Source: Isoetes taiwanensis
Lineage: Eukaryota; Streptophyta; Lycopodiopsida; Isoetales; Isoetaceae
DNA length: 64,000 nucleotides
Direction of reading: 5' to 3'
Assembly (NCBI GenBank): GCA_021234155.1
Contig: JAJEKV010000032.1
Span: 6,852,736 to 6,916,735 of the forward strand
This document shows, in pieces, positions 46,233-56,785 of this stretch. The notes under the pieces were generated by a model. The model saw nothing but the letters and a program-made list of their open reading frames with translations, searched no databases and was not told the DNA's origin. Each line of letters starts with the position of its first letter. Position 1 is the first letter of the stretch. Both the position numbers and the translations under genes were made by a program.

Positions 46233-46260
46233 TCTTGCTTGACATTAATGTCAAGCAAGA
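46233..46260. other. Perfect 28-bp palindrome at a LINE tail
   Basis: Arms TCTTGCTTGACATT and AATGTCAAGCAAGA join without a loop. The right end runs straight into the (AATAG)n tail of the LINE stub, which may mark how the target was cut or repaired. Confidence 0.9.
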
Positions 46261-46358
46261 ATAGAATAGAATAGAATAGAATAGAATAGAATAGAATAGA
46301 ATAGTTTTTTTAACGTCCACGAAGACCAATAGGTCATGGGACCCATACAATGGGCTAG
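46260..46358 (-). mobile_element. LINE 3'-end stub with ~10 (AATAG) units
   Basis: On the minus strand it reads CTAGCCCATTGTATGGGTCC, CATGACCTATTGGTCTTCG and then TGGACGTTAAAAAAAC with (TATTC)n. It extends about 15 bp further 5' than the shortest stubs and matches the 5.7-kb stub most closely. Confidence 0.75.
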
Positions 46359-48478
46359 TACAATCATTACTACTAGGATTAGTACAATGGGCTAGCAAGA
46401 AGACATTCATGTATAGAAGAAGAAGAGCATTTTTAAAGACAAGGAGAAGATGTTACAAGACTTTGCTAAACACTTGGAACATGTAATGCACAAACTTGAT
46501 TGAAAAGCCTGCATGACCCCAAATGGTGCATGCGCCTTGGCATCAGGCAAAAAAGATAGATAAAAGGAATCAAATTTCAACCTAACCTAGTTGAAGATGA
46601 AGATGCTGGCATGTGACAACAGGGATGATTTTAGAAGCCAACCTAAAACAACTGTGGCAATCATGGCGTACATGCATTTGAAAGTAGATATTATTTCATA
46701 TATATGTGCAATCTTCACACATGTTCCTTTAGTTCTGCAAATACCTTTAGTTTTAAACACGGGATTTCACACGGTACCAACCGAGTTTTAAGGCAATACA
46801 CAATGCAGCTATGAGATAGAAAATAAATTTGTGACCTTGAATAAAACATCTAAGCGGTAGCAAGTCTGAACTGTGCAAAACAAAGATGCTCATCTCGCAC
46901 CTCTGAAACATTAAAAACAAACAAATTAATACTCTTGCCTTGGAAAACAATATGCGCAACATATTCTACCTTGCCAATGAAAGCAGTGCTATTTGACAAA
47001 GAAAATTCCTTAATGACGCCATTGCTTCTGCCCAGAGTATGCTCCATCAGAAAGAATCAGATCTCTGAGGTCATTAAATGAAAAGGAGACGGTTTCAAAA
47101 CATTAGAAGAATGAAATATTCAAAAGATACATTTTACCATTTGAAGTTAGGCAGCAGAATCAACGATTCTTGTCAAAATAAAATAGAGATAATCTGGACT
47201 ACATGATCATGGCATCTAGACTGCATGATCATCTAGACTGCATGATCTAGCCGCTATAATCATGGTAGCGTATCTTCACAATGAAATGCACATGGCCTTA
47301 CATGCATGCAATTTCATGGATGGTCTGATGAGCGCTCTAAATATTTATACAATAACATCCCATATAGTTATGTGAATGCAAAGAGAAGCCCTTTGTGCTG
47401 TCAAAGAGTTCAGGAAGGAAACGACCCAACAAATTTCCATTGTTGGAGAAAATCTATTCCTCCTTGCATAATTTACCTGCTTTGTACTGTCAAAGAGTTT
47501 AGAAAGGAAACGATCCAAGCATAAAAATTATTTCCGGAGAAATCTGCTTCGAATTGCTGGGCTGTATGGAAGACTTACTCAGCTATTTCTAGCGGCACAA
47601 ATGAGTTGAAGGAATATCTATTTGGATGAATCGGATTACAAATATGAGGTCCGTGAACTTTAATTATAGAATTCATAAGCCATAAATACAAAATCATGCT
47701 CACCTCTTGCAATTCATGTCCAGAGCGCTGGATTTCTTTTAGTCACCAGGTTGAACTCTGAATCTCCAATCCGATTAACAACCTACTATGCAGCATAAAC
47801 CTAACCTCTGAATCTCCAGTCTAATTGACGGTCTCTTGTGAGGATGCCAAGCAAAACCTAGAGAAACAAATAACAACGGCGGGAGCAATACCGAAAATAA
47901 CCAGTTCGCTAAGCATCTGCTTTATTGCTCACCATCTATGCCACTAAAGCAAGAAAGCAACAGCCCGATCCCAGCTCTCCACCACGGCACTGTAGCATTC
48001 CGATGCTGTCAATGTTTCCCAACCGTCCAATATGCCACATCACCAAAAAATGCCGATTTCGAAATCATAGTACAACCAAAATGCCTGATTTTTGGAGAAC
48101 CGGAATCTTTTTCCGGTCCCCAAAACCCTCAAAACCTTAGGAAATCAAATTAAAGAAAAATTCCAAAAAGTTTTCGGGACCCCGGAAAAACCAAATTTAA
48201 ACAATAGGATACAATGGGATGGCCTAATAACTTAGCCACCTTAAGGTATGAGAACCTATTTTTCACATGGACTCATCCTATAGTTGTCCCGCTATGTGGG
48301 TGCACTCCATTGGAGCAACGTGTAAACTCTAACATATTTAAAGCTAAACTCTAGACCTAGTGCAGAGACGGGAATAAAAAATTCAGTGGATAATTAGATC
48401 CAACTGAGCAGGGCCACTTGTCTAAGCATGACAATATACTACAATTCACACTATTTTCCTCTACTATAAAGAGAAGAA
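46359..48478. other. Intergenic DNA, no gene seen
   Basis: Short frames only. Two similar pieces, TGTGCTGTCAAAGAGTTCAG near 47395 and TGTACTGTCAAAGAGTTTAG near 47484, form a local duplication that includes GGAAACGA(C/T)CCAA. Confidence 0.4.
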
Positions 48479-50024
48479 TCTATATCTATCTATCTATATA
48501 TAGTAATAAAACCAAAATGATAGTGTGTGCATAGCATCTCGGCCATTGATTTTGATACTGTGAAAACTTTCATTTTAGGCCGTTCATTAGTTAGTTATTA
48601 TTTTGCCTTTTCTGGCTAGGTAAATGCATAGGAGAAACCAACGTGAATGATTTTTCCCGGATCGCTCCTTAAGCTTTAAAATTGCTTTCTCTGCCGAACA
48701 TGGGCTGGTTTGCATAATAGCTTCTCGCGTTTTATCAAATGGATGGTCGGCATGTGGTTTTTTCAAAGCGGTTATGTTCCAAGATGTGTCGATTCTATTT
48801 TCGTTTTTTGGTGTTGTCGGTCTTGATCGCATGAGGATGAGCATTCTTGCTCATTCCATAAGCTGGCAATGGATTTTGGATTAGCGTTTAATTGCAAGCA
48901 GAAGTGCAAATTTATGGATAAAATTTTTCCCACAGCAAAGACCTTTCACATGCTTCCGTTTAAGCAATCACCTTGCCGTCTTTTGAGCTTGGAATCGACG
49001 TAGCAGGTAGAACTCTAATTTCTCCTTCTCTTTCGATTTTTCAGAAGATTTCTCAGTTTTCTAAAAGATTTCCAATCGGTTTTCCTCTTCGGCCCTGTTT
49101 TTTCGTTTCCCCTCTCTTTCAAACATCTATATATAATATCTTTCCATGAAAAGACCTTTCCTTTTTTTTCCGATTCATCTTGCATGTTTGTGTAAAGCTT
49201 GCAGTGACCGAGATCGTGTAAATTTTGCAGTGATCGAGATCCTCATTCTCCATTTTCTTTTTGTCTGTAGGCATAGCCGGTTCTTTCTCTAAAGGTGATA
49301 TTTTGAGTGGATTTGGATTGTTGCTTTGATATTCCATGATTTGATTTAGGGCAAGAGCACAGGGATGGTGTCTTTTGAAGCGGCTCAATGGTGCCTCTTC
49401 GGTTTTCTTTGCTATGGAGATTCGACTGCCATAGCTCCATGTCTGGCTTGGCAAGTTAAATTTTGAATGTCTAACCGTTTGAAATAAGTAATCCAAATTT
49501 GTAGGTTTGAGACAATCTGGTTGATGAACTTAAGACCATGCTGCGGAGACCAAAAGAGATGTACTGCTGCGGAGATTGGGTATTTGTTGAAGACCTTCCA
49601 TGATTGAACTTCAGGTTAGTTCTTTTTATTTCTGGTTTTTTTGTAGTATGCGGAGCTTATAGTAAAGGAATTATGGCACTACATGCAATGACGGCAAGGC
49701 GGTATAACTAGATTTAAGCTCAAATTAGAGATTTAAGCTCAGAAAGCGAGTTCAGGAATGGACCTACGAAAACCAAATTTGAAAAGAATGGAAATGAATT
49801 ATATTCACAATCTCTACAGACCTTGTAGTTTAGGAGACGGAAAACTGTACTCTGAAAGACTATGCGGAAAAATCATGCAATGAGCTTAGTCTGGAAGTGA
49901 AAATAGGAAGTGTAACTAAGATGTTTATGCAAAAACCCATGATTGCAAGTTTGATTCAAGCATACAAGAACATAAATACTACGTCATGAGGCATATGCTA
50001 CAAACAGAAATCAGATGGGTGTGC

Positions 50025-50286
50025 TACAAATTGCTGCTTTACTTTAGAAGACATAAATATTAAAGAATGACCTTAAAGTAATCTTAATCTGGGATTTACA
50101 GAGCTGTATCTAGCAAAACAGATCATGGCTTGTGGAAAATTTGCACCACATATCCTAGCACACTTGTCGCGGGTAAAGTCAACTGCAGCCTATGCAATGT
50201 TGCAGCAAAAGGTAACATTTAAGGATGTTTTGTTAGCTTACAAATGTGTTATTTGCACAATTGCTTTGGTAATGTTGGTGAAATCG
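50025..50286 (+). repeat. Module A, first copy
   Basis: From TACAAATTGCTGCTTTACTT to GGTAATGTTGGTGAAATCG. It is nearly identical to 52227-52489. It includes a small open frame (HILAHLSRVKSTAAYAMLQQ) also open in the second copy, but no family is recognised. Confidence 0.88.
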
Positions 50287-50399
50287 TTGTTTTACAATAA
50301 AAAAACTATCAGTGTTAGAAGACTATGATTGAGCCAGACAGTTCAGATACGGAGCAGGTCAATGAAATCAAGGGAGAATAACGAGTTCCAAGGAGTAGA

Positions 50400-50935
50400 T
50401 TTCTAAGAATGTGCTTAGCTTTGGAGAGCTTCCTGCACATCAGATTTTGCATTCAAGGCACTTGTTGCTTCATCTAAGGGAAGTATTGTTGGATTCCTTG
50501 AGAAAACTGCGGAAGCGATCGCAATTATCTGCTTTTGGCCTCCAGAAAACTGGATATCACTCTCCCTACATCTGCCTTGTATCCATCAATGAGCTTACAA
50601 AGTCATGACATTAGCAGCTCTTGATGCCCCCAACCACTTCACTTTCTGATGCGTTATCTTTACCATGAAGTACATTTTCGTAGATGCTGGTCACAAATAA
50701 GGAAGGCTCCTGCTGAACCAAGCCTATATAACGAGGAAATGATTGCAAATTCAACCTTCTTATGTCTTTTCCATCCAATAGTATCACTCCTCCCCGCAGG
50801 TCATAAAACCTTTTCCACCAAGGCTATTACATAGCTCTCCCCGACCCACTAGCTCCAACTAATGCAAGTGATTGTCCCGAATCTACCTTCAAATTCAGGT
50901 CTTGACAGCTCCTTAAAGAACCACCATAGTAATAG
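50400..50935 (-). pseudogene. ABCB-type (P-glycoprotein) transporter nucleotide-binding-domain fragment
   Basis: ABCB proteins export auxin and other molecules using ATP. The minus strand shows DLNLKVDSGQSLALVGASGS (Walker A, Lys-Ser lost to a stop after GSGR), [37 protein letters not shown] with the Q-loop, then SGGQKQ (signature) and [20 protein letters not shown] (Walker B and D-loop). Spacing of about 130 codons from Walker A to Walker B equals the normal domain with no intron. At least four frameshifts or stops are present. It is a captured, dead fragment inside the Helitron. Confidence 0.85.
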
Positions 50936-51358
50936 CACATAGCCCTATCAACCATAAAGAATGAATGATTGAAGGCAAGAATCATTGAAAAGGGAAGACC
51001 TCATGGCCTCATTAATAACCGTAATGGTGCCTACTATAGACTAATCAAGCTTCAAAGAAGGTAATAGTAGAGCTTAATCGGTTTCCATACGCTACTTGGG
51101 ATGGAAATTTAAGCAAAGATTGAACCAAAAGAAGAATGTATCAAGAATGCTTCATTCCCTATTTCTCATACTCTCCAAATGTGCAATTTGGGCTTTTAAC
51201 TATATCGGTTTTTATCGCCTATCTTTGCACACCTTTTTAATTCTATCTACTTTCATTCCAGTGTTAGCTGTTAGTTAACAACGTAACGTTAACAAATGTA
51301 ACATACTCCCAAATTCTCGGGTGCTATACAACGCCCCTTACACGGACATCATCATCTG

Positions 51359-51446
51359 TCAAGCCACAAAGAAGATATATGCTACTTAGCAACAGATATC
51401 TTTCAAGCCACAAAGAAGATATATGCTACTTAGCAACAGATCTGTT
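51359..51446. repeat. 44-bp tandem duplication
   Basis: Two units of TCAAGCCACAAAGAAGATAT and the following 24 bases, start to start 44 bp (51359 and 51403). Confidence 0.9.
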
Positions 51447-51703
51447 GCATCATTCTCGGATCCATTCAAGGATGTGTTCACAAGACGCTTTCCACAGAGT
51501 AAATCAGCATGAATTCTCGCATGCACCAAGCAAAGATATCCATGATGTAACATCAGCATGAAATGGCATGTTGTTGATTAGGGACTCGCTTCATTCAATC
51601 CCACACGTCCAAAGATGTCTATCATACAGTCCAATGTTCCAAGATTGGTGCAAAAGATCATGATAAATACTCATTGAAACAAAGATGTGAAAGCCTTCAT
51701 TTA

Positions 51704-51976
51704 TCATATCAGCATATGCACATGCCAACAAGATGCTGGCAATGGTGACCTTGTTATGGCAGTCCATGAAATCACATTTTCCCTAGGCATAATGCAAAAT
51801 ACTGCAAGTGCTTCGTTTATGATGCCACACTTTGCAAACATATTAATTAATGCATTCATGACCATTATATGCCCCTGCAAACCATGCTTCTGTACATACT
51901 TGTGCATTCTCTTGCCTTGGAAAAGGGCTGCTTTTTGTGCACAAACATTTATCAATTTGGGAACTTGGGAAGCCAA
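51704..51976 (-). pseudogene. PPR protein fragment
   Basis: Ninety residues with PLS-type PPR motifs: LINVCAQKAALFQGKRMHKY, NALINMFAKCGIINEALAVF and then RENVISWTAITRS. Frames on either side do not continue the repeats, and the last residues are unrelated (PLPASCWHVHM). It differs from the intact gene at 6.1-8.4 kb in sequence, so it comes from another PPR locus. It was probably captured by the Helitron. Confidence 0.85.
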
Positions 51977-52226
51977 GAAGGAATGTGCATATAATTATGC
52001 AGAATAACACTTACACAAAAAGCTAGCAATAATTTCTCTAGCTTTTATCATTGGAATTGTTGTTTAACATGCTGTTTATTTATTCCTTCATAAAATAAAA
52101 CAGCTCAGTATTTACATGCCAAGATTGCTAGGTGACCCATGCAAGAAATGTCCAGGAAAACAGAAGCTGTAAAAAAATGCAGTGGCTAGGGGCATATGGA
52201 AAGCTAAGTTCATAGAGATACAGGCT
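51971..52226 (+). repeat. Module B, first copy
   Basis: From GCCAAGAAGGAATGTGCATA to GTTCATAGAGATACAGG. Copied again at 52513-52745 with small indels. Confidence 0.85.
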
Positions 52227-52745
52227 ACAAATTGCTGCTTTACTTTAGAAGACATAAGTATTAAAGAATGACCTTAAAGTAATCTTAATCTGGGATTTAC
52301 AAAAGAGTATCTAGCAAAATAGATCATGGCTTGTGGAAAATTGCACCACATATCCTAGCACACTTGTTGCGGGTAAAGTCAACTGCAGCCTATGCAATGT
52401 TGCAGCAAAAGGTAACATTTAAGGATGTTTTGTTAGCTTACAAATGTGTTATTTGCACAATTGCTTTGGTAATGTTGGTGAAATCGTCAACCCATGGGAA
52501 GTGGAGATGCAAGCCAAGAAGGAATGTGCATATAATTATGCAGAATAACACTTACACAAAAAGCTAGCAATAATTTCTCTAGCTTTTATCATTGGAATAT
52601 TTCCTTCATAAAATAAAATAGCTCAGCATTTACATGCCAAGATTGCCAGGTGACCCATGCAAGAAATGTCGGGGGAAAATAAGTCGTAAAAAAAATGCAA
52701 ATTGGCTAGGGGCATATGGAAAGCTAAGTTCATAGAGATACAGGA
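52227..52745 (+). repeat. Modules A' and B' (second copy, joined)
   Basis: A' (52227-52489) and B' (52513-52745) are separated by only about 23 bp, whereas in the first copy A and B are 1.7 kb apart with the ABCB and PPR fragments between. The arrangement is therefore A-[1.7 kb]-B-A'-B', a tandem duplication in which one copy gained or lost the 1.7-kb segment. Confidence 0.85.
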
Positions 52746-53336
52746 TCGTTGAAGTAAAAGGGATAAGCATGGGCTCCAAAAATGTGATAACAAGAGAGAA
52801 CCTTCTCGGAAAGTTGTTTTATGTCTTCTTTTTATTTAAAGAAGTTGGTGTCTTTCAGAATCATTTACGTTTGTTGAATTCTAAGATTTGCCACACATTT
52901 ATACACATTTATGATATATTGATGATAAACTTTTGTGCCTTCCGTAGTATCAAATCTATTTTATTTGGATGACCTGCTTTAGATCATTAGATAGATTTTG
53001 TATTGGAATATTACATACAGTGCAAAGATGTGAAGAAAATTGTTTGAAGTGCTATTATCTGACATTTGATGTCAAGGGTGCTAGATTTTGGTAATACAAA
53101 ATGGGGAACCAAGGTAGCTTCGGATGAATTAAACAGAACACAATGCAGGTATTTAATGTCAACATGCATGCATGGAACAACCACAACTGGTGTAGTTCTA
53201 AACATTTTCAAGGAGATTGAACCAAGAATATTCTCATTTGGTTTTCCTCATAATATAGTGCCAATTTTTATGTTTAAATTGAGGCAAAATTCTTCTTCAT
53301 ATAGTAAGCTTTTAAAGAACAAAAAGCAACGAACCA

Positions 53337-53518
53337 CTTTGCCTTTTTGTTGTAGGATGCAATACCATGGGTTGCACAAGATACTGAGCTTTAGATGCAC
53401 CAGCCTTGGAAGAAATGTATTCCTGACAGCAGCACTTTGCCTTTTTGTTGTAGGATGCAATACCATGGGTTGCACAAGATGCACTAGCCTTGGAAGAAAT
53501 GTATTCCTGACAGCAGCT
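53337..53518. repeat. 98-bp tandem duplication containing a splice-acceptor-like motif
   Basis: Two units each start CTTTGCCTTTTTGTTGTAGG; the second lacks about 15 bp. The pyrimidine-rich TTTTTGTTGTAG followed by GATGCAATACCATGGG looks like an intron end and exon start that was duplicated. No protein family was recognised. Confidence 0.88.
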
Positions 53519-54726
53519 CAGGAAAAAAAGAAAAACTGGCAAGAAGCCTTCGATGTACTAAGTTTATGCTAAAAGATTTTGCTGGGTAGTCTTTGTTATG
53601 ATACAAAGATAAATTTGGGACTATTTATTTGCATCAAATGTAACCTATTTGTTTGCGAATCTATTTATAGCAATGCGGCCAATTTGTTTTTTCAACTCTC
53701 TTTCTGATTAGAACATCACTATATCTTGATTTAAATGGCGAGTAAGAAATGGTTATTTGCAGCTCCATCCTTGATCCGAGATGCAGACACTTTAGAACAT
53801 AATGTATGTGATGAATATGGCTTGATTGTACGCAGCACCATACTTCTCCATTTATAGTATCTTTACAACAGGTAATATTCTATGTCAGTAGCTAAATTAT
53901 CTCTACAAATTGGCCCCTTTTGTTATAAAAAATAACCATTGTTTTTGGCATGAGATGGAATATGGCAGGCAGCAGAGCTTGTTGCTCAGAGCTGTGAAGA
54001 TATCTTAGTCATGTTCAAGTCGCATGATCTAAAAACTTACACTTCCCTTCGTCCTTTTGTAGGTGGCTTTGGCAAAACATCAAGTATCGTTTAATATTTT
54101 GGAGCTGAGTTCCAAGCATGGGTAACTGAAAGATCCTCCGTTGAAGTCCCATTATTTCTCTCACGACAACTCTTAACATTTTTTTCAGCCCCCCCCCAAG
54201 GATTGCCTCAAAGATATCAATGGAAAGCATTTCGTTCCATTGTAAGATGCAGAAGGAGGATTTTCCTGCACATGATCCTTGTTTAGATTAGATTTTATGT
54301 ACATATGATCCGGCCCAACTATTTCAATTAATCCCTCTTCTGTAAATTCTGGAGGTCCTATAGGTTCAAGTAAGGTTCTGTAGCTAGATGCTATTTACAT
54401 ATTGAAGCACTTCTCTTTCCATCAACGTTAATGTCCAGAAATCCATTAGTCTCTCTTTATATTCAAATCTGTTGGTATACTCAGAGGTTACCTTAATGTT
54501 CGGATAAAATTTTATCCATAAGCCATGCAACTTCCACATACATTTGCCATATAACAATAATCCTTAGCTATGAGGATTGTAAGAATTGTGGAATATTAAT
54601 ATTGTACCAAATTTATATGTTACATTGTCCAAGTTCTAGCTAATCTTCCTAAAATACTAGAAATGATGAATATAACTAAAAATGCATTAAGCTACAAGTT
54701 TCCTCATGCATTGCTAAGTCTCTTAA

Positions 54727-54795
54727 GAATAGAATAGAATAAAATGTATTTTTATCGTCCACGGAGACCAATTGACCTATGTGATCCAAACAAAG
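54727..54795 (-). mobile_element. LINE 3'-end stub inside Helitron B
   Basis: On the minus strand it reads GGATCACATAGGTCAATTGG and TCTCCGTGGACGATAAAAAT, then a short tail of TATTC units interrupted by ACATTT. It sits about 230 bp before the Helitron 3' end. Confidence 0.75.
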
Positions 54796-54997
54796 AGAGC
54801 AGCAAGCGTATTACTATCAAAAAACCTGCAACATCCTTTTCAAACACCAGCACTAAGTAGTCCATGTTCAATTACATGTTCCCAGCTATAGCTCAACGTT
54901 ATGAATGACATATCTCTCCCACCCGACATCGTCAGAACATAGACTTTGTAAAAACTATTCATATTTTATTAAATTTTGAGCTTATGCCCGATAAAAA

Positions 54998-55025
54998 GCC
55001 CAGCAACGCTGGGCACTTTTTCTAG
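54998..55025 (+). other. Helitron 3' terminal hairpin and CTAG end
   Basis: A perfect 7-bp stem GCCCAGC/GCTGGGC with loop AAC, ACTTTTT, CTAG and a host T. It has the same architecture as the ends at 13.1, 32.85 and 62.5 kb, with different stem sequences. Confidence 0.8.
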
Positions 55026-55353
55026 TAATATATAATCAGATTTTTAGAAAAGTTACTTTAACCGGGTCGAACTTCCACATCTATAGAATCATTAAACAGC
55101 AACGGTGTCTCAATGCCACAGAATCAGAGACATCCACTGTAACAATCGTAGGAGATATTGGAGCCAAAAGGAAGGCGAGGAAATTAAAAGAGAAGGCATT
55201 GCGTGAACAGCAAGCCGAAAGTCAGAAATTGCTGGAGCATAAGTCAATTACAAAAACTATTGTCTTCTCCAAAACTTCTTAAACATTGTCTGAACTATTT
55301 GGCTTATCAATGAACCCTGTAGTTGTGTGGCACAAATGAGGTCATTATTTTCC

Positions 55354-55387
55354 TTCCTAGGATGGGTCCTATGACAATATATATATC
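55354..55387 (+). repeat. 34-bp direct repeat (copy 1)
   Basis: TTCCTAGGATGGGTCCTATG followed by ACAATATATATATC. The exact copy is at 56774-56807, where it forms the right arm of a hairpin. Confidence 0.9.
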
Positions 55388-55989
55388 AGTGGTGTTCTCA
55401 TTGAGCTTTGTAAAATCGTTGAGTACAAATTGATACCCCTACTGGAGTAGAACTTCTGAAAAACTTGAAATTTTAGTGCTCCGAATACTAGACAATCATC
55501 GAGAGCATGATGAGACTAAGGACCACAAGATCAAAGATGATTTATCTGCCGCATGGTCTATGCAAAGGTGAGAAAATTGGTAAATGCTTCTCATCCAGAA
55601 TAGAGGGTGATTTTTCGCTCTTGGTATAAGCAAAGGTAAGAACCCGCGACCGCTTCCCATCGGGATACAAAACCCCGCCCTTATGACAAACGGCCACCAA
55701 CGTTCCAGAAGACTGCTACTAGCATACATCTGCCGAGAAAAGAGTTGAAATACAACGTGATGGCGCTGACAACTGAGCAAGCTGCAAGAAAGAACCTGCA
55801 ATGGAAAGAATGCAAAGGAGAATGACCCGTTAGAAAGTTAGGAGCTTCAAGCCTGGACACGTGCCAAAGCGAAAATATCAAAAATATAATAGCCACGCCG
55901 AGGAAGAAACAACAGCCGACCAATCGGGAACCGTCCGCGGAAAAAAACCATCGCGGGAAAAAAGAAAAAACCATCCGATTAGTGCTGCC

Positions 55990-56252
55990 TCGGAGGCTAC
56001 AGTGCCACGCCGAGAGGAAATGAATAACAAAGATTGTCTCGGAGGCTACGAAACCACGCCGAGAAAAAGAAACTATGCAGACAAAGCTGACGACACCAGA
56101 GCCACAACATAGACAGATCCACACGGCAGTGAAAATGAATAATAAATATTGTCCGAGAGAAAATGAACAAGAAATTAAGTCACAGAGGCTATAGCCATGC
56201 TGAGAAAGAATGAAATGATAAGAAGTCGCGGAGGCTACAGAGCCACACCGAG
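55990..56252. repeat. Degenerate hairpin-forming repeat (CTCGGAGGCTAC...CGCCGAG)
   Basis: Variants occur near 55990, 56038, 56182 and 56226. Each pairs a 5' CTCGG-type arm with a 3' CCGAG-type arm about 24 nt apart and is followed by a Lys/Asn-coding A-rich spacer. More decayed copies may extend to 56470. Function unknown. Confidence 0.6.
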
Positions 56253-56725
56253 AAAAAATGGAAATAAAAATATATGTATCCTCAAAGAAGAAAGAAAGCA
56301 TGGAGGATATCGAGGGCTGCAAGGCGACCTGAAAAGTACAGAAGATTTGACAGACTCCGAGAAGAATGAGATAATGAGTAGGCCTCACAGGCTAAAGTGC
56401 CACATCCAGAAAACTGATGAATAAGGACATATGCACTATCAAAAACATCGAAAGGAAACCATGGAAGATCGAGAGGCTGCAGAAGGACCCAAAAAATATG
56501 GAAACATAGACAAAGATGGTCAACGGACAAAAAAGGAAATGGAATAGAAAGGGGTAATGAGAAAACAAAACGCGGATAAGGTCAGATGTAGACAAACCAT
56601 CAAGGGAGGGAGGGTGAGGGAAACTGGTAGGATAGAGAAGAAGCAGAAAACTAGCTCAAGAGAACGCCGATGACAAAAAAATGAAAATATGCTGAATAAA
56701 TAGAGAGTCCGAGAAAGGGGCGTCC

Positions 56726-56785
56726 CCATCCAAGGAATGTCGGTTCTATTGCTATCGCAATAGAACCGTGGCATTCCTAGGATGG
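56726..56785. other. Stem-loop with ~27-bp arms (miRNA-precursor-like shape)
   Basis: The left arm CCATCCAAGGAATG-TC-GGTTCTATTGC pairs with the right arm GCAATAGAACC-GTGG-CATTCCTAGGATGG across a 4-nt TATC loop. The inner 11 bp are perfect and the outer 14 bp have one mismatch. The right arm is part of the 34-bp repeat found 1.4 kb away, so the stem arose from inverted copies of one sequence. Confidence 0.75.

Larger units (their letters stand above)
48479..55025 (+). mobile_element. Candidate non-autonomous Helitron carrying gene fragments
   Basis: The 3' end is textbook: hairpin GCCCAGCAACGCTGGGC (54998-55014), 7 nt, CTAG (55022-55025), then a host T. The proposed 5' end is TCTATATCTATCTATCTATA at 48479, followed by TAGTAATAAAACCAAAATG and preceded by a host A; this composition is typical of plant Helitron starts. 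No empty site is available, so the 5' boundary is less sure than the 3' one. Between them lie an ABCB-transporter fragment, a PPR fragment, duplicated modules and a LINE stub. No Rep/helicase is present. Confidence 0.55.
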
